From: Chitinophaga pinensis
GTDB lineage: Bacteria > Bacteroidota > Bacteroidia > Flavobacteriales_D > Crocinitomicaceae
Reading direction: 5' to 3'
DNA length: 64,000 nucleotides
Assembly (NCBI GenBank): GCA_943324745.2
Contig: CALPMT020000017.1
Location: 1 to 64,000 of the forward strand
The notes under the pieces were generated by a model. That model had not been told where the DNA came from. It worked only from the letters and a program-made list of their open reading frames with translations, and made no database searches. Both the position numbers and the translations under genes were made by a program. Below, piece after piece: positions 18,600-27,002 of this stretch. Within the stretch, counting starts at the first letter, position 1. Each line of letters begins with the position of its first letter.

Positions 18600-19067
18600 A
18601 TGACAAAACAAGGTTGGAAAATCGATGGTGAAAGTTTTGCTTCCACTGCCAAAGCTTCGGTAATTTGGGAAGATGCACACTTTTTTACCTTGCTTGTTGC
18701 GGAGAAACAATTCCATGGAGAAATTGTCGAAAATGGCATGGAACAAGGATTTTTAAAAGTGAAAATCAACCACCGCGAATTTGTAATTCAAAAAGAACGT
18801 GCCTTAGATTCCTTGATTGCTGAATTAGGATTAGATAAAGAAAAAGTACGAAAACTGCACCAATTAAAATCTCCTATGCCTGGTCGCGTGATTGCTATTG
18901 CGGTAAATATTGGGGATGAAATACATGTCGGAGACGAACTACTGACATTCGAAGCCATGAAGATGGAAAACGTGTTAAAGTCTGACGGTACTGGAGTCGT
19001 AAAATCGATCGATATTCAGTTACAAGACGTCGTAGATAAAGGAAAAGTATTAATAACATTTGCATAA
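18600..19067 (+). CDS. Biotin carboxyl carrier protein of an acyl-CoA carboxylase
   Basis: A 155-residue protein with a C-terminal biotinyl domain: SPMPGRVIAIAVNIGD, then EAMKMEN with the biotinylated Lys121, then VVDKGKVLITFA. The N-terminal half (about 1-80) is the beta-rich linker domain typical of the biotin subunit of propionyl- or acetyl-CoA carboxylases in Bacteroidota. The carboxyltransferase at 45.7 kb could be its partner; no biotin carboxylase is present in the window. It is followed 12 nt later by 3-hydroxyanthranilate dioxygenase, so the two may share a transcript. Confidence 0.92.
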   Translation: MTKQGWKIDGESFASTAKASVIWEDAHFFTLLVAEKQFHGEIVENGMEQGFLKVKINHREFVIQKERALDSLIAELGLDKEKVRKLHQLKSPMPGRVIAIAVNIGDEIHVGDELLTFEAMKMENVLKSDGTGVVKSIDIQLQDVVDKGKVLITFA

Positions 19068-19079
19068 AATAGAACGAGT

Positions 19080-19610
19080 ATGAGTTTAATGATGCCATTT
19101 AACCTGCAACAGTGGATTGAAGAAAACCGCGAATTTTTGAAACCGCCGATCAATAATAAAAACATGTACAAACAAGCAGGTGATTTCATCGTAATGATCG
19201 TAGGCGGACCAAACGCGCGTAAGGATTACCACTACAACGAAAGTGAAGAGTTATTCTACCAATTAGAAGGGGATATGACGGTTTTTGCGCAAATCGACGG
19301 AGAAAAGAAAGAAATTACCATCAAAGAAGGAGAAATGTTCTTACTTCCTGCAAATATTCCACATAATCCTGTGCGACCAGAAAACACGATCGGTTTGGTA
19401 ATCGAACGCGTGCGTAAAGGAACCGATTTGTCGGATGGCTTGTTTTGGTTTTGTGAAGCATGTAACAACCCGCTTCACCATTACAGATTCCCATTGACAA
19501 ACATTGAGTCGGATTTCTTAGATCGTTTCAAAGATTTCTATTCCAATTTAGAATACAGAACGTGCAACAAATGTGGACATGTAATGGAAACGGATGAGAG
19601 GTATGTTTAA
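19080..19610 (+). CDS. 3-hydroxyanthranilate 3,4-dioxygenase
   Basis: An Fe(II) cupin dioxygenase of the kynurenine route: it opens 3-hydroxyanthranilate to the precursor of quinolinate, feeding NAD synthesis from tryptophan. The 176-residue length is typical. The cupin motif DYHYNESEELFYQLEGD supplies His and Glu ligands and NIPHNPVRP the second His. The C-terminal rubredoxin-like site has FCEACNNP and RTCNKCGH (two CxxC pairs). Other kynurenine genes are not in the window. A truncated second copy of its 3' end lies at 27718-27846. A later start at Met4/Met5 is possible. Confidence 0.95.
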   Translation: MSLMMPFNLQQWIEENREFLKPPINNKNMYKQAGDFIVMIVGGPNARKDYHYNESEELFYQLEGDMTVFAQIDGEKKEITIKEGEMFLLPANIPHNPVRPENTIGLVIERVRKGTDLSDGLFWFCEACNNPLHHYRFPLTNIESDFLDRFKDFYSNLEYRTCNKCGHVMETDERYV

Positions 19611-19655
19611 TTATGAATGATGTCCCGAAAGCTTTCGGGATATAAATTATGAATG
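19609..19655. repeat. Palindrome flanked by 11-bp direct repeats
   Basis: AATTATGAATG occurs exactly at 19609-19619 and 19645-19655. Between them lies the perfect 18-nt palindrome TCCCGAAAGCTTTCGGGA (19623-19640). This arrangement resembles a small palindromic element with a target duplication, or a palindrome spread by slippage. The left repeat overlaps the stop codon of the dioxygenase gene. Confidence 0.7.
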
Positions 19656-19679
19656 GCCTCACGTAAGTGGGGCTTTTTT
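19656..19679 (+). terminator. Terminator of the dioxygenase gene
   Basis: GCCTCAC-GTAA-GTGGGGC followed by TTTTTT. It lies directly after the flanked palindrome. Confidence 0.75.
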
Positions 19680-19888
19680 GTATTGTTATCTGTCTCTTGA
19701 CAACTTGAGTACATCTAAAACTCCCGCTAAAATGAATGTGTAAATCTTATTCATACTTATTGATTTTTACTAATTTTAAATGTTTGTACTTTTTGAGTGT
19801 GCTGAAGTACTTCCAAAAAATAGGTCGCTAAATTTTTCCTTCACATATTTTTACATACGTAATTTTTGACCTGAAGCGTTGAAGCATA

Positions 19889-20941
19889 TCATTTAATTTT
19901 ATCACAGCCACATTTAAAATAACCATCGTATTCAAATTGTATAATATGTTCTTGCTTATTTGAATCTAATGTTTTTATTTTTTTATGCGCTAATACATTT
20001 GTAGTGGGATCAAATTTTAACTCTATTATTTTTCTTCCTATTTCCACTTTTTTGTCCTTTTCAATTGTATAATCGATCTGTTGTTCCGCAGTTTTTTGTT
20101 TGTTGAATTTGGTTTCCGACATAGCGATGCTCATCCAAGTATTATTGGTAGCGAGTGTATCAATGGACTGAATAAAAGTAGAGTCTGTACGCAAGTTTTT
20201 TATTTGCATTTTTTTAGTGACAGATCCAAAAAATTCAGTTTTATGCATATAGGAAATAGCGGTATGCTCCTCTAAAGAATCGACATGTGCATAGAAGGGA
20301 AATCTATACTCTGGAAGCCAAGTGATGTTGTTGATTAAGGTTTTTTGTATCCATTGACCTTGGTTATAAACATAAATACTTAGTTCTGAAGGGGTATTAT
20401 TTTTCCACGTAATTATTTTCTTCTCAGCAAGTATAAATCGATTATTTTTTGAATCCCAGGTACTAGTTATTAAGCTAACTAATTGTTTTTCTTTATTATA
20501 AATGTATTTTTTCTTAAAATTAGGATACGGAGAATTCAACAGATATTCACTTCTTTTATTCGTCGGATAAACATTTTTAGATTTTTGTTTGGTGATATTA
20601 CCGTATCTATCATACGATAACTTCACTTTAAAAGTTTTAACATATCCGTTATATTCAGGGATTAAATAACTTATATAAATTTTTTTTAATTTTCCTTTAA
20701 AATTGTATTTATATGTTTTTTTCATATTCGGTTTGTATTCCAAAGATAAACCATATTTAACCTCTTCTTTTCTAAGTTTACAATTTTTAGTAAAGTCTTT
20801 ATAAATAAGTTTACATAATAAATTTTGCTCTTTATTTTCACCAGAAAAAACAACATACTCTCTCTCAATTGTTGAGTTTATTTTTTGCTGTTGTCCAATT
20901 ACAAAACAGGGCATTAGTAAATAGAATATAAAATAACGCAT
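19889..20941 (-). CDS. Uncharacterised secreted protein, 350 aa
   Basis: Signal peptide MRYFIFYLLMPCFVIG. The rest is Lys/Tyr-rich and beta-strand-rich with short repeat-like units such as YDRYGNITKQ, YNKEKQLVSL and FEYDGYFKCGCDK, recalling the YD/RHS-like or toxin-repeat style of strand pairs, but without a clear RHS core. Three cysteines cluster near the C-terminus (KCGCDK). It stands alone after the terminator of the collar-protein gene. No family is recognised. Confidence 0.6.
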   Translation of the reverse strand: MRYFIFYLLMPCFVIGQQQKINSTIEREYVVFSGENKEQNLLCKLIYKDFTKNCKLRKEEVKYGLSLEYKPNMKKTYKYNFKGKLKKIYISYLIPEYNGYVKTFKVKLSYDRYGNITKQKSKNVYPTNKRSEYLLNSPYPNFKKKYIYNKEKQLVSLITSTWDSKNNRFILAEKKIITWKNNTPSELSIYVYNQGQWIQKTLINNITWLPEYRFPFYAHVDSLEEHTAISYMHKTEFFGSVTKKMQIKNLRTDSTFIQSIDTLATNNTWMSIAMSETKFNKQKTAEQQIDYTIEKDKKVEIGRKIIELKFDPTTNVLAHKKIKTLDSNKQEHIIQFEYDGYFKCGCDKIK

Positions 20942-20957
20942 ATACTAATTTTATAAG

Positions 20958-20997
20958 AAAAGAAAGAGCAGTCATTTATTGTCTGCTCTTTCTTTTT
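20958..20997 (-). terminator. Terminator of the collar-protein gene
   Basis: A stem of about 13 bp (AAAGAAAGAGCAG and its complement) around an 11-nt loop, with T/A runs. It directly follows the stop codon of the gene ending at 20998. Confidence 0.85.
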
Positions 20998-22254
20998 TTA
21001 ATATACTTTAATAATATAATTAATTGCTATGTTTTTTGGACGCGTTTCGCTTCCACCAGTAAAAGAAATAGCATTTGTAGCAACATTTGATGTAAGGTTG
21101 CTTCCATCAATCGTTGGATATCCACCAGGATCTCTTGCCCCTCCAGTTTCTACAGAGCCATTTGTAATTTTATGATTGTGACTTCCAAGTTCATCACCTT
21201 GATAACTACCTACTTTATCACCATAGTTACTACCCGTATAAAATGGAGATCGTTTTGTAGCATTCGGATCTCTATCAGTTCCATCAGACCATTTTGCACC
21301 ATTATTTGCACCTCTCAAAAACATACCTCTAAAATCTGGAAGTTGAAATGATCCTGCAGTACCATCTCCACTTCCATAAAATGTTTGAATCACATCAAAT
21401 AATTCTGGATAATCGGTTTTACTCAAAACTGTTCCATCACACATCATCCAACCAGATGGCACGGTAGTAGCATCCCCTGCCCAAGGCATAATCATACCAG
21501 GCATAAAAACACCAAATCCTGCATCATTATTCAATTCACTAGTGTTTGTTGGTATAAAAGGTTGGTCTTTCAGATCATTAAAATTTCCCGAAGTAGCAAC
21601 AGGTGCTAAGGTTGGTTTGTCTTTTAAACTAGACCAAGTTGCATCTGCTGGTTTATTGGTTAAGTCTGTAAAACTTCCCGAAGTAGCAACAGGTGCTAAG
21701 GTTGGTTTGTCTTTTAAGTTTGTCCAACTAGCATCAGCAAATTTTGGCGCGTCTTTTGCGACCCAATTTGTCCCATCATAGGTTAATACTTGACCAATAG
21801 TTGCTGCGGTAGTTAACTTTTCTGCAGTTGAAGATGCAAAAGCATAAGGTTGAGCTAGAAATTGGAATGCCCCCATTTTTTTAAACGTTCCAACTATAGA
21901 TGAATTGTATTCAATGGTTACCCACATATTTCCTTTTTCCCATGGAATAGTATTAAAATCAGAATTTACACCCGTAATAGAATACGTAGAAGTACTTCCT
22001 AAAATCCTAGTAAATTCTCCATTTTGATTGGTCGAATCTTGATATAAAGCTCCGTATACTGGTGTTCCATTTTCTCCCCCTTGTTTAACTATTAATCTAA
22101 CTTGAATAGGTTGCTTAATAATTGGTTTATTATTATCGTCTCTTGCTACTGCTTGAAAAGTAACATATTGCGGTATCTTAGATTGTGCTTTTAAACCTCC
22201 AAACATAGAAAGCGCCATAAAAGCCACAAGTAATGATTTATTAAACTTTTTCAT
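20998..22254 (-). CDS. Secreted protein with phage tail-collar domain
   Basis: A 418-residue protein with a signal peptide (about 1-23, ending GGLKAQ). The N-terminal domain (about 28-150) resembles the beta-sandwich found before repeats in Bacteroidota adhesins. Two nearly identical units follow (WxxLKDKPTLAPVATSG; 21580-21720 in DNA). The C-terminal part (about 250-418) is a tail-collar domain with PGMIMPWAGD, PSGWMMCDG, FQLPDFRGMFLRG and SHNHKITNG. Such domains trimerise in phage fibres, but no phage genes surround it and it has a Sec signal, so it is a domesticated surface or extracellular fibre-like protein. It follows the BACON/T9SS gene by 5 nt. Confidence 0.85.
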   Translation of the reverse strand: MKKFNKSLLVAFMALSMFGGLKAQSKIPQYVTFQAVARDDNNKPIIKQPIQVRLIVKQGGENGTPVYGALYQDSTNQNGEFTRILGSTSTYSITGVNSDFNTIPWEKGNMWVTIEYNSSIVGTFKKMGAFQFLAQPYAFASSTAEKLTTAATIGQVLTYDGTNWVAKDAPKFADASWTNLKDKPTLAPVATSGSFTDLTNKPADATWSSLKDKPTLAPVATSGNFNDLKDQPFIPTNTSELNNDAGFGVFMPGMIMPWAGDATTVPSGWMMCDGTVLSKTDYPELFDVIQTFYGSGDGTAGSFQLPDFRGMFLRGANNGAKWSDGTDRDPNATKRSPFYTGSNYGDKVGSYQGDELGSHNHKITNGSVETGGARDPGGYPTIDGSNLTSNVATNAISFTGGSETRPKNIAINYIIKVY

Positions 22255-22259
22255 TTTTT

Positions 22260-23306
22260 TTAATTTATTTTATTAAACTTAATTTGTTGGTTGATATTAT
22301 TTTCAATACTAACAACTCGTAATATATAATCACCAGATGCAAGACCTGAAACGTCAATAGCCGTATTTTGATCGGTTGCTTGATGATAACTTATTTGTTT
22401 TCCAATAGCATCATAAATAAATAATGTAGCATTAGAAATTAATGTTTTATTTAATTGTACATTCAAATGTGTATTTACTGGATTTGGAAAGATTTTTATT
22501 AAGTCTGCAAAATCCATTTCCTCGATACCATTAGTTTTATTTGCGGCTTGTGTTATATTTAAAAATTGAGTATTACTTCCAGCTGTAAAGACTACAATTG
22601 CATTTCTAGTTACTTTATCCTGATTAGCTAACACAGTAAACTTCACATCTGAATTTCCTGAACCTTGGGTTGTTTTGAAATCCAACCAAGTAGCGCTATT
22701 TGAAACTGTCCATGATCTATTTGAAGAAACTTTAATTGTAGTATCTAATTTAACAGCTTCTAAATTCAATGTAAGCAAACTGATTGATAATTGATCTTGT
22801 TCATTAACCACTCCTTTTTGATTAATTGTAATTTGCCTCTCAATATTTTTTCCTTTTATAGTAACAATTCCTGTACGTAAACTATTCGACTTGTTTTCAG
22901 AAAGATAAATTTTAAAAACACCACTATTTACACCAGAAGTCTTACTTAAAGAAATCCAACTATTAGTTACAGAAACAGACCAAGAAATATTAGAAGTTAC
23001 GTTAATTAGTAATGAGTCTAACTTACTATCAGCTATAAAAGAATTTTTATCAATCAGTAACTCATCTGAAACAACTGGATCTTGTACGATGATATTTGCT
23101 TGAGCACCAACAGTTAAAATAGTTTTTCCATCTTCAGATTTAAAACTTCCTGCCATACTTTGACCAACTGTTACAGACAACCCCGAGGAACTTATACCAC
23201 CAGAAGAGAATGTAATTCTACCTAAAGAACTTTGTGCAAAAGAAGTACTAATTACTAGTGATGATAAAACTATTAATTTTAATTTTTTAGTAATTTTTTT
23301 TATCAT
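22260..23306 (-). CDS. Secreted BACON-domain protein with T9SS sorting domain
   Basis: Signal peptide (about 1-25, ending STSFAQ). A short region with SSGLSVTVGQSMAGSF follows, then two BACON-like beta domains (about 90-165 and 170-250: WSVSVTNSWISLSKTSG and WTVSNSATWLDFKTTQG). BACON domains are thought to bind carbohydrate or mucin. The C-terminus (about 270-348) is a T9SS type A tail with IFPNPVNTHLNVQLN. It is the first gene of a two-gene operon with the tail-collar protein, so both may form one extracellular structure. Confidence 0.88.
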   Translation of the reverse strand: MIKKITKKLKLIVLSSLVISTSFAQSSLGRITFSSGGISSSGLSVTVGQSMAGSFKSEDGKTILTVGAQANIIVQDPVVSDELLIDKNSFIADSKLDSLLINVTSNISWSVSVTNSWISLSKTSGVNSGVFKIYLSENKSNSLRTGIVTIKGKNIERQITINQKGVVNEQDQLSISLLTLNLEAVKLDTTIKVSSNRSWTVSNSATWLDFKTTQGSGNSDVKFTVLANQDKVTRNAIVVFTAGSNTQFLNITQAANKTNGIEEMDFADLIKIFPNPVNTHLNVQLNKTLISNATLFIYDAIGKQISYHQATDQNTAIDVSGLASGDYILRVVSIENNINQQIKFNKIN

Positions 23307-23455
23307 TTTTTATTGTTTAATTGATTTAAATTGTGCCATTTTTTGGACTCCATACCTAGGTTGTTAACCTTCACTAACTGTAGTTTAAAATTTTGAAGTA
23401 AAATTCTTGACTTGGCGTTTAATTTGTAACCCTTTTTTTGAGGATAAATAAAAAC

Positions 23456-23471
23456 TCCCCCTTTTGGGGGA
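23456..23471 (-). terminator. Hairpin terminator downstream of the ankyrin remnant
   Basis: TCCCCC-TTTT-GGGGGA. On the minus strand it is followed by GTTTTTATTT. It would end transcription from the response regulator through the ankyrin fragment. Confidence 0.7.
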
Positions 23472-23524
23472 TATTTTTCTAAATTCTATTTTGACATAAA
23501 AATTAGGTTATAACTATGGAACTA

Positions 23525-23662
23525 TTAGTTACTGAAAATTATTTCCGAAATTTGATTGTGACCAGCTCTTTTAGCATCCTCTAATGCTGTGTTACCCCAC
23601 CTGTCTTTTGCATCTATTTTTGCATGATGGTTAATCAAATATTCTACAACACTTGCATGTCC
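23525..23662 (-). pseudogene. Ankyrin-repeat protein fragment
   Basis: Minus-strand translation of about 45 codons gives GHASVVEYLINHHAKID, then AKDRWGNTALEDAKRAGHNQ and ISEIIFSN-stop, a good ankyrin-repeat match (GHxxVVxxLLxxGAxxxAxDxxGxTAL). The frame has no start of its own and runs, in a different frame, into the last codons of the response regulator at 23644. It is the 3' end of a lost ankyrin protein gene, joined to the regulator by a deletion or recombination near 23662. Confidence 0.8.
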
Positions 23663-24297
23663 TTTAAACTTAACGCAAAACGAACCAATCCTGCAGTATT
23701 TTTCACGTGTAATTTCTGTAATAAATTTTTACGATGCGAAATCACAGTGTGTGTGGAGATACACAGTTTTTCTGAAATTTCTGGTGAGGTGAATTCCTCG
23801 CCAATTAATGTTAAGACTTCTATCTCACGGTTTGTAAGATTAAACCGTTCCAAATTGTTCGTTTTTCTTTTTGGATTGCTTTTATCAAACAAAAGCTGAA
23901 GAATTACATTGGAATAATATTTTTGATTAGCAGATGCTCTCTGAATAGCCTTCATCAACTCATCTATTTGTAAATTTTTACCCAAATATGCCATTGCTCC
24001 ATATTGGTACATTTTTTCGATATATATTTTTTCGTGATGTGAACTAACACATATCACTTTTACTTCTGGAAATTTTTCGGTAATTAATTTTGTTGTTTTC
24101 AAACCATCCAACTTAGGCATATTAATATCCATAAGAATAATATCTATGTATTGGGAACTAAGCTTAATCATTACTTCTTCCCCATTCGAAGCGGTACCAA
24201 CCACTGTGTAATTTGGATTTGTTTCTACAATCATTTTGAGACCTTCCACAAAAAGTAAATGGTCATCTGCAATTAGAAAGGTAAGCGGACGATTCAT
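23644..24297 (-). CDS. NarL-family response regulator
   Basis: A 217-residue two-component output protein. The receiver domain (1-120) has the acidic pair Asp11/Asp12 (IADDH), phosphoacceptor Asp57 (ILMDINMPKLDG) and the conserved Lys (LGKNLQ). The LuxR-type HTH is at about 150-210 (LTNREIEVLTLIGEEFTS, STHTVISHRKNLLQKL). The final residues SLKDMQVL read into the adjacent ankyrin remnant, so the natural C-terminus was probably replaced. No kinase is directly upstream; the kinase at 25.5 kb is a candidate partner but already has its own regulator. Confidence 0.93.
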   Translation of the reverse strand: MNRPLTFLIADDHLLFVEGLKMIVETNPNYTVVGTASNGEEVMIKLSSQYIDIILMDINMPKLDGLKTTKLITEKFPEVKVICVSSHHEKIYIEKMYQYGAMAYLGKNLQIDELMKAIQRASANQKYYSNVILQLLFDKSNPKRKTNNLERFNLTNREIEVLTLIGEEFTSPEISEKLCISTHTVISHRKNLLQKLHVKNTAGLVRFALSLKDMQVL

Positions 24298-24378
24298 AGT
24301 AAGGGATTTACACGAAAATATGCATAAGCAATCATGAAAACTATACCTATTTATAGTGAAAATAATCGCTTTTTGAAC

Positions 24379-25176
24379 CTAAAGTATGCCTGCCATCAAT
24401 GCCTTTTTGATCAGTTGCGAAGAGGAAGAACATTCCAACTTTTGTAATAAATTTTTTCGGTGAACATTTACCGTATGCTCGCTCAAATATAATTGTGCAG
24501 CTATTTCTTTTGTTTTCAATCCTTCTGCTAATAACTTTAAAACTCTAATTTCAGCGGGACTTACAGGTTTATTCTTTTCCGTATCCTTAAATTTAATTTG
24601 CGTTTTTATCACATTTGTAGGATCTTTCACATTTAAAATATAATGTTCATGGGTCGAAAATTGTGTTTTGAAATCCGAAATATCTGTTATAATCACTAAA
24701 AAATAGATAGCATTGCCTTTTTCATCAAATAATATTGGTCTATTTTGCTGAAAGCCTTCAAAAGTGGTCCCATCTTTTCGTTTAAAGGTTGTAGTAAAAT
24801 TAACGCGTAAAAATGGACGGTCTTCTAATGGTGTTTCCTTAAATTGATTCCAAAATACCCTGCCACCTCGCAGCAAACGAATGATATCTAACACAGGGGT
24901 GATTTTATAACAAAAACTAAAGCCCTTCCCTTCAAAATCACTGCTTTTATATCCAAAAAGTTGCTCGCAAGAACCCCCTACTTGAATAAATTTATGCGTT
25001 GTATAATCACAGATGTAATAAACAAAAGGTCCTATTGCATCATAGTTTCGAATGATGGCTTCAAGGTCTATTTCTTGCTTAAGATCTGTCAAACCTTTAG
25101 CTCCAAATAAAGAGCAACAACCATTGTAAAAATTTAAATAATTTTCTCTAAATTTTTTATACGTTTTTTTTTTCAT
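24379..25176 (-). CDS. PAS-domain LuxR-type transcription regulator
   Basis: A 265-residue protein with no receiver domain. The PAS-like sensor (about 45-170) contains YYICDYTTHKFIQVGGS, LFGYKSSDF and a PAC-like FKRKDGTTFEGFQQNRP...ITDIS. The C-terminal LuxR HTH (about 200-262) has VSPAEIRVLKLLAEGLKTKE and LSEHTVNVHRKNLLQKLE. It likely senses a cytoplasmic ligand, redox state or cofactor directly. It lies 81 nt upstream of the response regulator in the same direction. A 368-nt gap separates it from the divergent kinase. Confidence 0.88.
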   Translation of the reverse strand: MKKKTYKKFRENYLNFYNGCCSLFGAKGLTDLKQEIDLEAIIRNYDAIGPFVYYICDYTTHKFIQVGGSCEQLFGYKSSDFEGKGFSFCYKITPVLDIIRLLRGGRVFWNQFKETPLEDRPFLRVNFTTTFKRKDGTTFEGFQQNRPILFDEKGNAIYFLVIITDISDFKTQFSTHEHYILNVKDPTNVIKTQIKFKDTEKNKPVSPAEIRVLKLLAEGLKTKEIAAQLYLSEHTVNVHRKNLLQKLECSSSSQLIKKALMAGIL

Positions 25177-25544
25177 TAATTAGCAAAATAAAGACTCATT
25201 GTAGTATTGAAGATCTAATGTAATATGTTGTCTATTACAAAATTAAAATAATTTCATTTTATTTTCTAATGAATGGCATCTCACTTATAATAGTGAATAC
25301 ACATCACATAAAGTAGTTAAAATCTTCTTAAAATAATTTTAATTAGTTCAATATCAATAATTTGATTATTTGTATAAAGTCTTTATTAAACTATATTTTA
25401 TCAATATAACTGATTAATTAGTTTTTTTGCATCAACTCTAGATTCAGCATTTTTAGCTGTTTTATATGTGTTAAAAGTAAAATTATAACTAAAAATAGGT
25501 ATTGTTAGTTCTTGCTTATTACGGTTACTTAGCACAAAAAAACA
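25177..25544. other. Divergent intergenic region with a candidate operator
   Basis: A 368-nt, very AT-rich gap between the divergent PAS-LuxR and histidine kinase genes, with no gene found. It contains the short dyad TCACT-TATAAT-AGTGA (25281-25296). A related half-site, TATAGTGAA, occurs near 24350 upstream of the response regulator. It is a candidate site for one of the neighbouring LuxR-type proteins, but weak evidence from two places only. Confidence 0.35.
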
Positions 25545-27002
25545 TTGGAAAATTTAGTAATTAAAAAGGTCTTAGGAAAGGTTGTAATTAGACTTACATT
25601 TATGTTTGTTTTAGTTGCCATTATTGCACTTGTTTTTTTTGCTTTTTTTCGTTCGGATTCTTTTAATTTAAATGAGAAAAAAATTTCACCAACAATAATA
25701 GAAACGAAATTTGAGATTAACGAGTGGTCACATTGGCTTATTTATTACGATGAAGTATTAACGCATAGCGCAAGAAATTATGCAAGTACAAATGATCTTA
25801 AATGGAAAAATAGGTATGATCAGACATTAAAAGATCTGTATAAACTTATCGCGCTCATTTTATCTAAATCACAATCAAAAGATTTAAAATTATTCAAAGA
25901 ATTTGATAAAGTTAATTCTGAACTTGCTATTATGGAAAAAAGCAGTTTTGAAGCAATAAATCGAAAAGATAACCAACTAGCTATTTCTATTTTAGATAGT
26001 AAAAAATATGATTTTTATAAAGTTAAGTACAAATCTTTAATACAGAAATACCTAGACTTAAAAACATTAAATTATAAAATCTCATTTAATAAGTTTACAA
26101 AAAACACATTAGATGTGATTAACTTTAATAAAGAACGTACAGCTCTAATTTCCAATACATTTTTTACAATTGTTATATTATTTATTTTTTTCACCGCCTT
26201 ATTGATATGGTTTGTAATTAAAAGGATTAAAAAAATCACCATGTTTGTTGATCAAATCATTGTAGGGGAAGATTTTTCGGAGATTGAAACACGAAAAAAT
26301 AATGAGCTTGATGATTATGTAGGATCCCTTATACATACATTAAAAAATACTAGGTTAGCATCCGATAAACATTTTAGTGATGCGTTGAGTATTCAAATAG
26401 AAACGTTACGGAATGAATTTAAAAGAAATCTTCATGACCGCTTGGGCGTATTAGTTTCTGCCACTAAACTTCATTTTTATTTTTTAAAGCCTGAAAAAGC
26501 AGAATTAATAAAGCATTACACAACCTGCTTAAAATTGATGGATCAAACATTTAATGAGCTCAAACTTTTATCTAATTCGGATGTTTCTAACAAACATGAT
26601 TCCAAACTTATTGATAGTTTAAGGGCAATCATTTCATTTTTCAAATCCTTACAACAAATCGAGATCCAATTAGATTTTAGGATGGATGAAGTTATTTTAA
26701 GTCCCTTTGAAAAGGAAAGTATAGAATTAATACTTCGAGAAGCTATTAATAATGTAATAAATCATGCTAAAGCATCGAATATTACTATTCAAATAACACA
26801 AATGGAATCCGAAATATACATTTCGATATGTGATAATGGTATCGGGTTTCTGCCTGAAAAATTAACACGTAAAAATGGATTAAACCATATGAAACAACGA
26901 GTAGATTCACTAGGTGGTAATTTTGAACTCACATCTCACATTGGTATTGGTACTGAAATCAAAATAACTTTTAAACTACACGAACATGCCAAAAAAAATT
27001 AA
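25545..27002 (+). CDS. Membrane sensor histidine kinase (HisKA_3 type)
   Basis: The start is TTG at 25545 because an in-frame TAG lies 12 nt upstream and the next ATG (MFVLVAI) would remove the basic residues before the first membrane segment. In order: TM1 (about 14-34), a helical extracytoplasmic domain (about 40-200), TM2 (about 203-225), the HisKA_3 dimerisation box NLHDRLGVLVSATK with His297, and the HATPase_c with EAINNVINHAKAS and CDNGIGF. The family phosphorylates NarL-type regulators. Its partner is the regulator at 26986, which overlaps by 17 nt. Confidence 0.92.
   Translation: MENLVIKKVLGKVVIRLTFMFVLVAIIALVFFAFFRSDSFNLNEKKISPTIIETKFEINEWSHWLIYYDEVLTHSARNYASTNDLKWKNRYDQTLKDLYKLIALILSKSQSKDLKLFKEFDKVNSELAIMEKSSFEAINRKDNQLAISILDSKKYDFYKVKYKSLIQKYLDLKTLNYKISFNKFTKNTLDVINFNKERTALISNTFFTIVILFIFFTALLIWFVIKRIKKITMFVDQIIVGEDFSEIETRKNNELDDYVGSLIHTLKNTRLASDKHFSDALSIQIETLRNEFKRNLHDRLGVLVSATKLHFYFLKPEKAELIKHYTTCLKLMDQTFNELKLLSNSDVSNKHDSKLIDSLRAIISFFKSLQQIEIQLDFRMDEVILSPFEKESIELILREAINNVINHAKASNITIQITQMESEIYISICDNGIGFLPEKLTRKNGLNHMKQRVDSLGGNFELTSHIGIGTEIKITFKLHEHAKKN

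Noticed and set aside
19686-19754. Minus-strand 22-codon frame MNKIYTFILAGVLDVLK
   Set aside because: Hydrophobic and with an ATG, but too short and unsupported by any neighbour or promoter.
20998-22254. Tail-collar domain as a sign of a prophage
   Set aside because: No capsid, terminase, integrase or lysis genes surround it and it carries a Sec signal.
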